Assembly (NCBI RefSeq): GCF_014195535.1
Contig: NZ_JACIBY010000011.1
Location: 62,001-126,000 of the forward strand
Length of the DNA: 64,000 nucleotides
DNA from: Runella defluvii
GTDB lineage: Bacteria > Bacteroidota > Bacteroidia > Cytophagales > Spirosomataceae
Direction: 5' to 3'
Part shown: piece by piece, positions 34,287-41,967 of the stretch
Layout: each line of letters begins with the position of its first letter
Numbering within the stretch: the first letter of the stretch is position 1
Program-made: the position numbers and the translations under genes
The notes under the pieces: generated by a model
The model's input: the letters and a program-made list of their open reading frames with translations, nothing else
What the model was told of the DNA's origin: nothing
The model's database searches: none

Positions 34287-35336
34287 ATGGACATCAAAAA
34301 TAACGTAGGATTGGGGACTATTTGCTGCTTTGGGGAAGTTCTCCTTCGCTTTTCGCCTCAGTTCAACGGAGAATGGATTAAGCAAGCAAACATGCCTGTG
34401 TTTGTGGGAGGAGCCGAGCTCAATGTGGCCAATGCCCTTGCTAATTGGAACATTCCTGTTCGGTACAGTACCATCATGCCTGAAAACCAACTTTCGGTCG
34501 AAATCAAAGAATATTTGACCCAAAAAGGCATTGATACCGCAGGTATTCGCCATTTTGGAAGCCGAATTGGGGCGTATTACCTTCCTCAAGGCGCTGACCT
34601 CAAAAACGCAGGCGTGATTTACGACCGCGCGTTTTCGTCGTTTTCCGAACTTGCCGTAGGGAAAGTCAACTGGGAAGAAGTGTTGGAAGGTTGCTCTTGG
34701 TTTCATTTTAGTGCCATTAGCCCCGCCCTCAACCAAGACGTAGCCGATGCCTGTAAAGAAGCCTTAGAAGTTGCTTCCCGCAAAGGCTTGACCATTTCGG
34801 TGGACCTCAATTACCGTGCGAAATTGTGGCAATACGGCAAAAAACCCGTTGAAATCATGCCCGAGCTGGTCAAGTATTGTGATGTTATCATGGGCAATAT
34901 TTGGGCGGCCAATACGCTTTTGGGCATTCCTGTCGATAAAACGGTGGAAGAAGTTCATACCCAAGAAAGGTACCTAGCGCACAGCATTACCACTGCCGAG
35001 GCTCTTCAAGCGGCTTACCCCAAATGCAAAGCGGTAGCGCATACGTTCCGTTTTGACGCGTTTGGACAAGGCATTGAGTATTACACCACTCTCTACAAAG
35101 ACGGGCAGCAGTACGTTTCCCCTGAATTCACGACCGAAAAAGTAGTCGATAAAGTCGGCAGCGGTGACTGTTTTATGGGTGGACTCATTTACGGATTAAG
35201 CCAACATCACGCTCCGCAAGACATTATTGATTTTGCAGCGGCAGCTGCTTTTGGCAAACTGCAAGAATACGGCGACGCCACTCAACAACGCGTAGAGGAT
35301 GTGCAAGAAACCCTCCAAAGTTTGTTAAGCAACTAA
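34287..35336 (+). CDS. kdgK: 2-dehydro-3-deoxygluconokinase (PfkB family)
   Basis: 349 residues of the ribokinase/PfkB family. It shows the N-terminal GEVLLRFSP and GGAELNVANALANW motifs, and the C-terminal anion-hole/catalytic motif DKVGSGDCFMGGLIYGL with the catalytic Asp. The KDG kinase assignment rests on the operon: it follows uxaC and precedes the KDPG aldolase. It makes 2-keto-3-deoxy-6-phosphogluconate from KDG with ATP. A large nested palindrome separates it from eda. Confidence 0.9.
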   Translation: MDIKNNVGLGTICCFGEVLLRFSPQFNGEWIKQANMPVFVGGAELNVANALANWNIPVRYSTIMPENQLSVEIKEYLTQKGIDTAGIRHFGSRIGAYYLPQGADLKNAGVIYDRAFSSFSELAVGKVNWEEVLEGCSWFHFSAISPALNQDVADACKEALEVASRKGLTISVDLNYRAKLWQYGKKPVEIMPELVKYCDVIMGNIWAANTLLGIPVDKTVEEVHTQERYLAHSITTAEALQAAYPKCKAVAHTFRFDAFGQGIEYYTTLYKDGQQYVSPEFTTEKVVDKVGSGDCFMGGLIYGLSQHHAPQDIIDFAAAAAFGKLQEYGDATQQRVEDVQETLQSLLSN

Positions 35337-35342
35337 GATAAG

Positions 35343-35612
35343 ACGTTCCAAGTTTACAGTTCTATTAAACATAAAACTCAGGTTAAACGCATTAAAATAA
35401 AATGTGACTATTTATTGCTCCAGAGGAGCCAAATCTTCGTAGAAAGAAATAATTATTCTCCCCTAAAGCCCCGTCGGGGTGACCTCTTTCACCGAACGTC
35501 AGCTGCCCCGATGGGGCTTTAGGGAGGGGGGTTGTTTACTTTTTCTACAAAGGTTTTGCCTCTCCGAGGCTGTTTTTTTAAATGCGTTTAACCTGCCTAA
35601 AACTTGGAACGT
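35343..35612. repeat. 270-bp nested inverted-repeat element between kdgK and eda
   Basis: Four layers of inverted repeats are concentric. ACGTTCCAAGTTT pairs with AAACTTGGAACGT, and CAGGTTAAACGCATT with AATGCGTTTAACCTG. Next, GCTCCAGAGGAGC and a TCTTCGTAGAAAG-like arm match GCCTCTCCGAGGC and its mirror. The innermost pair is CTCCCCTAAAGCCCCGTCGGGG with CCCCGATGGGGCTTTAGGG. Small self-hairpins lie within the third layer. It fills the 390-bp gap, contains no credible gene, and would form a very stable RNA structure in the operon transcript. Confidence 0.85.
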
Positions 35613-35726
35613 TTAAAAAACTTGAAAATTCGGCAATTAAACACCTTATCTTTTGTAAGTACCTGATAATCAACACAAAATTTATAATTTTCAAATTAGC
35701 ACATTTTCAAATTAAAAAATGTCATT

Positions 35727-36392
35727 ATGGCCTTTGAACCACAAAAAGTCTATCAAACCTTAGCCAACGCCCCAATTGTCCCCGTGTTTTACCATGCCGA
35801 TGCCGACCTTACCTGCCAAATCATCAAGGCGTGTTACGAGGGCGGAATTCGGGCGTTTGAGTTCACCAATCGTGGCGACAAAGCCAAAGAAGTTTTCAAA
35901 GTATTGCGCCAATACATAAGTACAAACTACCCAGAAATGGCTTTAGGTATTGGAACGATTTTCAACGGACAGCAAGCCGAAGAGTTCATTGCAGCGGGTG
36001 CCGACTTTTTGGTACAACCCGTTACGTCTCCCGATGTTGCCGAGGTTTGTAAAGCACATAACATTGCTTGGATGCCAGGTGCGATGACCATCTCAGAGGT
36101 GTATAACGCCACCGTACTAGGCGCTGAAATCGTGAAGATTTTCCCTGGCAATGTGGTTGGGTCTGGCTTTGTGAAAGCGCTTAAAGGCCCCATGCCTGCC
36201 ACCAAAGTAATGGTAACGGGAGGTGTAGAACCCACGCCAGAAAGCCTCAAAGAATGGTTTGGAGCAGGGGTAAGCGCCGTGGGAATCGGCTCGCAGCTTT
36301 TTCCAAAAAATGTCGTCGAAGCAGGCAATTTCGAAGAAATTACTCAAAAGATAAGTGCTCTAATTAGTTATTACCAAACCCTTACAAAGTAG
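35727..36392 (+). CDS. eda: KDPG/KHG aldolase
   Basis: 221 residues, class I aldolase TIM barrel. The Schiff-base lysine lies in EIVKIFPGN, with GIGTIFN and VTGGVEPTPESLKEWFGAGVSAVGIGS as phosphate and substrate loops. It cleaves 2-keto-3-deoxy-6-phosphogluconate to pyruvate and glyceraldehyde-3-phosphate, the last step of the uronate route encoded here. The ExuT-like transporter follows 55 bp later. Confidence 0.95.
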   Translation: MAFEPQKVYQTLANAPIVPVFYHADADLTCQIIKACYEGGIRAFEFTNRGDKAKEVFKVLRQYISTNYPEMALGIGTIFNGQQAEEFIAAGADFLVQPVTSPDVAEVCKAHNIAWMPGAMTISEVYNATVLGAEIVKIFPGNVVGSGFVKALKGPMPATKVMVTGGVEPTPESLKEWFGAGVSAVGIGSQLFPKNVVEAGNFEEITQKISALISYYQTLTK

Positions 36393-36447
36393 AAGGTTAC
36401 TCCTAAACAACCTTCTACATTACAAGGATTAAAACCCTTCTACCTAA

Positions 36448-37749
36448 ATGGAAAAAATCGGTAATTATCGCTGGACGATTTGTGGTCTGGTGTTTTTTGC
36501 AACTACCATTAACTACCTTGACAGGCAGGTTATTAGCCTTCTAAAATCCACCCTTTCTGAAGAACTCAATTGGAACGATGGTGACTATGCCAACATTGAG
36601 ATTGCATTTAAACTATTTTATGCTTTCGGGATGCTTGGTGCAGGACGTTTAGTGGATAAGTTGGGTACCAAAATCGGTTATGCAGTGGCGACTACGCTGT
36701 GGAGCCTCGCAGCAGTAGCCCATGCTTTGGTCAATACGGTTTTCGGGTTTGCAGTCGTGCGCTCGGCGTTGGGTATTACCGAAGCGGGCAACTTCCCAGC
36801 TGCGATTAAAACCGTAGCAGAGTGGTTTCCTAAAAAAGAACGCGCTTTTGCCACGGGAATTTTCAACTCAGGCACCAATTTTGGAGCGATTGTAGCCCCG
36901 CTTTCTGTGCCATTTATCGCGGCTGAAATGGGCTGGCAATGGGCTTTTATTATTACAGGGATGTTGGGTTTTATATGGCTGGTTCTTTGGCTAATGTTTT
37001 ACGAAACGCCAAGTAAAAGCCCCAAACTCTCTAAAGCCGAATACGATTACATTCACTCTGACGCGGCGGAGGTATTGGCCGATAAAAATGACGTACATAA
37101 ACCACAAGTTCCTTGGACAAAGCTGTTGAGTTTTAAACAAACATGGGCTTTTGCACTTGGTAAACTCCTCACTGACCCTATTTGGTGGTTTTACTTGTTT
37201 TGGTTGCCCGATTTTCTCCAAAGCCAATACAAACTCACAGGCACTGAAATCGCGATTCCTGTGGCGTTGGTTTATACGTTATCCACGATTGGAAGCGTAG
37301 GTGGAGGTTATGTGCCTATGTATCTCATCAAGATGGGCTGGCCTGTCTTTAAAGCCCGTAAAACGTCGATGTTGGTTTACGCACTTTGCGTGTCACCTAT
37401 CGTTTTTGCTCAAATTTTGGGTGGTATAAACATGTGGTTGGCCGTTTTAGTCATTGGTTTTGCGGCGGCGGCTCACCAAGCATGGAGTGCCAATATTTTC
37501 ACGACAGTTTCTGATATGTTTCCCAAATACACCACAGCCTCCGTCACTGGAATCGGCGGTATGTTTGGCGCGTTGGGAGGTATTTTGCTTTCACTGTTGG
37601 TTCAGAAAAACATGTTTGTCTATTACCGTTCTATTAATCAAATCGAAACGGCGTATTACATCATGTTTTTTGTATGCGGAGCAGCCTATGTTTTGGCCTG
37701 GGTGGTTATGCACTTCTTAGTACCAAAAATGAAACCCGTTGAATTATAA
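36448..37749 (+). CDS. Hexuronate transporter of the MFS (ExuT-like)
   Basis: 433 residues with about 12 transmembrane helices. Typical anion:cation symporter-family motifs are seen: NYLDRQVISLLKSTLSEELNW, GAGRLVDKLGTKIGYA, and LGITEAGNFPAAIKTVAEWFPKKERAFATGIFNSG. Relatives import galacturonate, glucuronate or aldonates with protons. Position after eda supports uptake of a monomeric uronate across the inner membrane. The stop overlaps the start of the next small gene by one base. Confidence 0.9.
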   Translation: MEKIGNYRWTICGLVFFATTINYLDRQVISLLKSTLSEELNWNDGDYANIEIAFKLFYAFGMLGAGRLVDKLGTKIGYAVATTLWSLAAVAHALVNTVFGFAVVRSALGITEAGNFPAAIKTVAEWFPKKERAFATGIFNSGTNFGAIVAPLSVPFIAAEMGWQWAFIITGMLGFIWLVLWLMFYETPSKSPKLSKAEYDYIHSDAAEVLADKNDVHKPQVPWTKLLSFKQTWAFALGKLLTDPIWWFYLFWLPDFLQSQYKLTGTEIAIPVALVYTLSTIGSVGGGYVPMYLIKMGWPVFKARKTSMLVYALCVSPIVFAQILGGINMWLAVLVIGFAAAAHQAWSANIFTTVSDMFPKYTTASVTGIGGMFGALGGILLSLLVQKNMFVYYRSINQIETAYYIMFFVCGAAYVLAWVVMHFLVPKMKPVEL

Positions 37750-38177
37750 TGATGAAAAAGATAGTCTTAGTACTTTTTCTTAGCGTTTGCTCGTGGGCAG
37801 CGCAAGCACAGTCGAAAGATGAAGTAGCGGTAGCCAACGCCGTTGAAGCGCTCAAAAAAGCGATGATAGACGCTGATAAAACAGTCCTCGAAAACCTTGC
37901 TGCTGACGGCCTTAGCTACGGGCATTCAAGTGGAAAAGTGGAAGACAAAGCGGAGTTTGTTCGCGCTATTGTCAGCGGAGAATCTGATTTTGTTACTATT
38001 GATTTGACCGAACAAACCATCAAAATTGTGGGCACCAATGCCATCGTTCGCCACAAGCTTTCTGCCAAAACCAACAACAAAGGGCAAGCAGGAACCGCTA
38101 ATATTGCGATTCTGCTCGTTTGGCAAAAACAAAAAGGACAGTGGAAAATGTTAGCGCGCCAAGCGGTGAAGATTTAA
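37749..38177 (+). CDS. Secreted NTF2-like (DUF4440) protein
   Basis: 142 residues: a signal peptide (MMKKIVLVLFLSVCSWAAQAQ) and a single NTF2-like cone fold (KAMIDADKTVLENLAADGLSYGHSSG through LVWQKQKGQWKMLARQAVKI). Such domains bind small ligands or act as simple enzymes; the function here is unknown. The one-base overlap with the transporter makes it the last gene of the uronate operon. A strong hairpin with a T-tract follows. Confidence 0.82.
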   Translation: MMKKIVLVLFLSVCSWAAQAQSKDEVAVANAVEALKKAMIDADKTVLENLAADGLSYGHSSGKVEDKAEFVRAIVSGESDFVTIDLTEQTIKIVGTNAIVRHKLSAKTNNKGQAGTANIAILLVWQKQKGQWKMLARQAVKI

Positions 38178-38196
38178 TAAGTGGGTCGGGTTGCCC

Positions 38197-38245
38197 AACC
38201 TCCCGAAAGTTCAAAACTTTCGGGAGGTTCGTTTTTTCGGGAGGT
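38197..38245. terminator. Terminator at the convergence of the uronate operon and the pectin locus
   Basis: AACCTCCCGAAAGTT pairs perfectly with AACTTTCGGGAGGTT around CAA. It is followed by a T-run and then a partial third arm (CGGGAGGTTC) with another T-run. It lies 20 bp after the NTF2-like gene stop and 8 bp before the end of the opposing CBM9-like gene. Confidence 0.85.
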
Positions 38246-38252
38246 TCTTTTT

Positions 38253-38915
38253 TTATTTCAAATGTAATGTCCCAAAAGAATCAGGACGGTGGAATCGTGG
38301 GGTTGCTCCGCTCATGGTTGGACTCCAACACAAAAAAGCACAATCGGCAGGGCTACATTTCCAATCAGTAGTTGAATGTGATTGGAGCGAGACGATGCGG
38401 TAAAAATTGAGGCGATAGGTGTCCTTTTTCCCACCCAATAAAGCCCACGGAATCTGCATTTTGCCCGACCACGTATCGCCTGCGGTCTTCACTTCATGTT
38501 TTATTCCCGCTTTTTCGTAAGGTACAAACGCCAAATTTTGCGGGGCTTCTTTCGTAGGATTTTCAATCCACCCCACAAAAAGAGCATTATTAGGGTTAAT
38601 TTCTAATTCCAAATACCGCGTCGGAATGGCTTCGCCTTCGGCTATAAACAACTCAAACACTTCCTGATTCCACATATCGGTATTGTGCCCTCGGTAGCTA
38701 TTTTCTTTCCAAAAAGGGTTTTGGCCGCACTCAAAATCAATGTACAAATACGTGTCATCGTAACGAAGTTTTACCTCTGTAGGCTGGGGAGCCGTACGGC
38801 CATCGGTAGCGTATTTGAATTGCGTTTCGGGCAACGTCAACCATTGCTGGGAAGTTAAGGTAACAGAAGGGTTAGCAAGATTCATGAGGAACAACGATAG
38901 TAGAAAACTGTACAT
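38253..38915 (-). CDS. CBM9-like carbohydrate-binding protein
   Basis: 220 residues forming a single beta-sandwich of the family 9-like carbohydrate-binding module type. It shows VKLRYDDTYLYIDFECGQNPFW, then the DMWNQEVFELFIAEG strand pair and YLELEINPNNALF. CBM9-like proteins often bind sugar reducing ends. The N-terminus is weakly hydrophobic (FLLSLFLMNLANP), so export is possible. It is the last gene of the minus-strand block, starting 7 bp after the DUF2264 gene. Confidence 0.78.
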   Translation of the reverse strand: MYSFLLSLFLMNLANPSVTLTSQQWLTLPETQFKYATDGRTAPQPTEVKLRYDDTYLYIDFECGQNPFWKENSYRGHNTDMWNQEVFELFIAEGEAIPTRYLELEINPNNALFVGWIENPTKEAPQNLAFVPYEKAGIKHEVKTAGDTWSGKMQIPWALLGGKKDTYRLNFYRIVSLQSHSTTDWKCSPADCAFLCWSPTMSGATPRFHRPDSFGTLHLK

Positions 38916-38921
38916 AATTGG

Positions 38922-40178
38922 CTAATAATTAACGGCTCCGTCTTTTTTAAAAGGCTTTCCTGACCACGCTTTCTTCTGCGTCCATTCAGCATCGGCATCG
39001 CTCCAAAACGGGTCAGACGCAGGTAAGCCAAGCGGCAAAAATCCCAACGTAGTCAGATACATACTTCCTGAATTGGAATACGAGTCGGCAATCGTGGGCT
39101 GATGTCCCGCAAAGCCCAGCGTGAGCCAGCCTTCTTGGTCAAACACCCCTTCTTGCGAAAACATCCGCTTAATAACGGCAGTCAGGGCACAACGCGCTTG
39201 AGACGGAGTCACGTTTTCGGGTAACTGATGAATCAATGCGGCATGCGTCAACGACTGAAATGCAGCTACTCGGTACGTAATACTACGGCCAAAGGCAGGA
39301 AATGTACCTTCGGGGGAGATTAAACGTTCCAAAAAATCGGCATGACGCTGCATCCGTTTTACGGCAAGGTTAGTACGGTCTTGTAAGGCTTTGTGGTTTC
39401 CGTTGGGCGATTGGCGTTTGTTGACTTCCAGCCACGTTTGCAGTACGTCCACCAGCATGGGTTGGATGACAAACGAATTGTAATAATCAATGTGAAACAC
39501 TTCGCCGTCTTTGAACCAACCATCTCCTACGTACCACTCCTCAATTTTCCGAACGCCAAACTCAATGCGATAACGGTCGGCATTTTCGCCAATCGACAAC
39601 AGAAAAGCTTCTACAATGGCCGCAAAAAGTACCCAATTATTGTTGGGCGGAACAACTCGTCGTAACAGTGTAAATTCCTCAATCACCCGTTTTTGGGTAG
39701 TAGCATCCAGCGGTTTCCAAAGAGCATCGGGCGCTTTGAGAAACGCCTGCGCCAAAAAGGCGGCGTCCACCAGCGTTTGGCCTTCTTTTCGCCACAGCAT
39801 GTAGTCAGGTGAGTCGGGGTTGACGCTGTTTTCGATGCTTTTGAGGGCGTACTGTTTGAGCTTTTTGCGTAATACTCCTTCTTCGGTATCGTCGTCGGGC
39901 AAGGCCAACCAAGGTGCCACGCCCACGATGGTACGGCCAAAAGCCTCCAAGTACGCGACTTTGGCATTGCGGTTGTCCCAGGTGGGGCTGAACTCCACTT
40001 TCCAGTTTTTGACCAGCGTGTGTTGGCTCAAATTTCTCAGGACGGGTTCGGCGATTTTGTAAAGTAGCTTGGCCCAATACAGGCGCACGTTTTCGGTAGC
40101 GGGTTGCAATGGCTTTTGCCAATTCAGCACACCCCACCCCAAGGCTGCGTTGGTATGGAGAAAATTTCTTCGGTTCAT
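38922..40178 (-). CDS. DUF2264 family protein, probable (alpha/alpha)-barrel hydrolase
   Basis: 418 residues with an N-terminal RRNFLHTNAALGWG segment resembling a twin-arginine signal. It shows the DUF2264 pattern: WVLFAAIVEAFL, DGEVFHIDYYNSFVIQPML and the C-terminal LTLGFAGHQPTIADSYSNSGSMYL. Members occur widely in pectin loci and are thought to be (alpha/alpha)6 glycan-active enzymes, but I know of no fixed activity to assign. It is preceded by the toxin-antitoxin pair on the same strand. Confidence 0.82.
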   Translation of the reverse strand: MNRRNFLHTNAALGWGVLNWQKPLQPATENVRLYWAKLLYKIAEPVLRNLSQHTLVKNWKVEFSPTWDNRNAKVAYLEAFGRTIVGVAPWLALPDDDTEEGVLRKKLKQYALKSIENSVNPDSPDYMLWRKEGQTLVDAAFLAQAFLKAPDALWKPLDATTQKRVIEEFTLLRRVVPPNNNWVLFAAIVEAFLLSIGENADRYRIEFGVRKIEEWYVGDGWFKDGEVFHIDYYNSFVIQPMLVDVLQTWLEVNKRQSPNGNHKALQDRTNLAVKRMQRHADFLERLISPEGTFPAFGRSITYRVAAFQSLTHAALIHQLPENVTPSQARCALTAVIKRMFSQEGVFDQEGWLTLGFAGHQPTIADSYSNSGSMYLTTLGFLPLGLPASDPFWSDADAEWTQKKAWSGKPFKKDGAVNY

Positions 40179-40193
40179 TGGTAGGGATAAAAA

Positions 40194-40481
40194 TTAGCGT
40201 TTGCGCCTTGAATCAACAATGTTCAGCACATGAATAATTTGTTGTTCTTCCAAAACGCTGTAATAAACTAAGTAGTGGGGTTTGACTCTAAACTCACGAA
40301 CGGAGCTTAAAAGTTCGTGTTTTCGGCCAGCGTAAGGCTGCCGTACAAGCATATCAACGGTATCAATTAGAAATTCTGAAAAGTTGTGAGAAGCTTCAAA
40401 ACCCCATTTATCTAACAGATAGACCAATATTTCCCTAATATCTTCTTGGGAATTGGGCGAATATATTATTTGGAAAGCCAT
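40194..40481 (-). CDS. RelE/ParE-family toxin
   Basis: 95 residues. The pattern is typical of the ParE/RelE fold: IIYSPNSQEDIREILVYL, a middle helix with VDMLVRQPYAGRKHELLSS, and the C-terminal strands VREFRVKPHYLVYYSVLEEQQIIHVLNIVDSRRKR. Members inhibit translation or gyrase. Its start overlaps the end of the upstream small gene by 16 bp, the usual antitoxin-toxin arrangement. It sits inside the carbohydrate locus between DUF2264 and the lactonase gene. Confidence 0.85.
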   Translation of the reverse strand: MAFQIIYSPNSQEDIREILVYLLDKWGFEASHNFSEFLIDTVDMLVRQPYAGRKHELLSSVREFRVKPHYLVYYSVLEEQQIIHVLNIVDSRRKR

Positions 40482-40705
40482 TCGTTTACCTTGTTTCGCA
40501 ACTCATCACTTCTCACTCCTTCGGCTGGGTTTTGTTGTAACGAAGTGGTCAAAGTTTGTACAAACGCAGGGGCATTACTATCAAAATGAATTTCTCTACT
40601 TTGAAAAAAGAAACTGAGATTAGCATACAAATCTTCAATGTCTTGCTCATCGGTTAGCAAGTCAATTTGTTGATGTATTTTTTCTTTTAGCTCAATCACC
40701 GACAT
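40466..40705 (-). CDS. Putative cognate antitoxin
   Basis: 79 residues from the ATG ending at 40705 (a TTG at 40732 would extend it by nine). It is acidic and helical (VIELKEKIHQQIDLLTDEQDIEDLYANLSFFF). No classic DNA-binding domain is recognised. The antitoxin role is inferred from its size and the 16-bp overlap with the toxin gene. A DNA-binding start domain, if any, is not visible. Confidence 0.65.
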   Translation of the reverse strand: MSVIELKEKIHQQIDLLTDEQDIEDLYANLSFFFQSREIHFDSNAPAFVQTLTTSLQQNPAEGVRSDELRNKVNEWLSK

Positions 40706-40771
40706 CGTTTTACTTCTTTTAGTTTTAATCAAAATTAGAGAAAAATGTCAGAAAAGCAAATTTAACCCTTC

Positions 40772-41887
40772 TTACTCCAGCACTTTCAAACACACAGGCA
40801 TCGAGACCTTGATTTCTTTGCCAGTGGGTGTCAATTTCCCCGTTTTGGTATCTCGGCTAAAAATCACGACGTTATCCGTGTCTTGATTCGCTACAAGTAC
40901 CCATTTTCCCGTAGGATCAATCATAAAATTGCGGGGTGTTTTACCGAGTACATCTTGGTTTCCGACGTAGGTAAGCTCACCCGTTTTTGGGGCAATGCTA
41001 TAAATGACCAAGCTCTCTTGGGCGCGGTTGGAGCCGTACAAAAACTTCCCGTCGGGCGAAACATGAATATCGGCGCACCACATACGCCCCGTGTAGCCAC
41101 TGGGGAGCGTCGTCACCGTTTGTACGGGGGTTAATTTCCCTTTTTTGTACTCAAAGCGCGTCATTGTTGCGTCCAATTCGTTGATAACATAGGCCCATTT
41201 TTCGTTGGGGTGAAACGTAAAGTGGCGTGGCCCAGCCCCAGGCGTGGCCGCCGTAAACGCAGGATTGCCAGGCGTAAGACGTCCTGCTTTTGTATCGAGG
41301 GTGTAGGTCATAATCTTGTCCATACCCAAATCAGGCACAAACACATCGACGTTGTTAGGCGCGACATTGATGGAATGGACGTGTGCTTTTTCTTGGCGTG
41401 CTTCATTCACGCTTTTGCCTTCGTGCTGAATGGTTTGGGTAGCTACCCCAAGTGAGCCATCGGCCTGAACGGGTAAAATACTCAAACTACCACCGCCGTA
41501 GTTTCCCACCATTACCCATTTCCCTTTTTTATCAGTCGCCACGTGACAGGGGCCATTGCCTCCCGCCGATTGGGTATTGATGAACGTCAATGTCCCTGTA
41601 TTTTTATCGAATGAGTACGAATTTACGGCCCCGCCATTTACTTCCGCCACCGAATACACAAAACGTTTATCGGGCGAAATAGCCAAAAAAGAAGGATTCT
41701 TAACTCCTTTGGCAACACTTACGGGGCTAAAATCACCCGTTTCGGTATTGAATTTATAGACATAAATGCCTTCGCTGGTTTTGGTTGTGTAGGTACCGAT
41801 GAAGAGGTACTTATCGGCGTTTTGTCCCCACGCACAAACATTGAGCATTGCCAGCAGGCCAACCAGTAAGAAATTGCTTCGTTTCAT
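40772..41887 (-). CDS. Secreted lactonase-family seven-bladed propeller
   Basis: 371 residues with a signal peptide (FLLVGLLAMLNVCAWGQ). The propeller repeats resemble the 6-phosphogluconolactonase/YbhE family: YLFIGTYTTKTSEGIYVYKF, FLAISPDKRFVYSV, GPCHVATDKKGKWVMVGNYGGGS and GAGPRHFTFHPNEKWAYVINEL. Because it is exported, the intracellular phosphogluconolactone substrate is unlikely; an aldono- or uronolactone is a reasonable guess. A terminator-like hairpin of the upstream gene lies before it. Confidence 0.85.
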   Translation of the reverse strand: MKRSNFLLVGLLAMLNVCAWGQNADKYLFIGTYTTKTSEGIYVYKFNTETGDFSPVSVAKGVKNPSFLAISPDKRFVYSVAEVNGGAVNSYSFDKNTGTLTFINTQSAGGNGPCHVATDKKGKWVMVGNYGGGSLSILPVQADGSLGVATQTIQHEGKSVNEARQEKAHVHSINVAPNNVDVFVPDLGMDKIMTYTLDTKAGRLTPGNPAFTAATPGAGPRHFTFHPNEKWAYVINELDATMTRFEYKKGKLTPVQTVTTLPSGYTGRMWCADIHVSPDGKFLYGSNRAQESLVIYSIAPKTGELTYVGNQDVLGKTPRNFMIDPTGKWVLVANQDTDNVVIFSRDTKTGKLTPTGKEIKVSMPVCLKVLE

Positions 41888-41910
41888 TCCGTCTGTTTTT
41901 TATAAAAATA

Positions 41911-41941
41911 AAAAGCGAACTCAGTAAGAGTCCGCTTTTTA
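41911..41941 (-). terminator. Terminator after the six-hairpin glycosidase gene
   Basis: AAAAAGCG-ACTC pairs with GAGT-CGCTTTT around AGTAA. On the minus strand the stem is followed by a T-rich stretch. It separates the glycosidase gene (stop at 41968) from the lactonase gene. Confidence 0.7.
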
Positions 41942-41967
41942 AAGGATTTATATCGATTTTCTTACTT

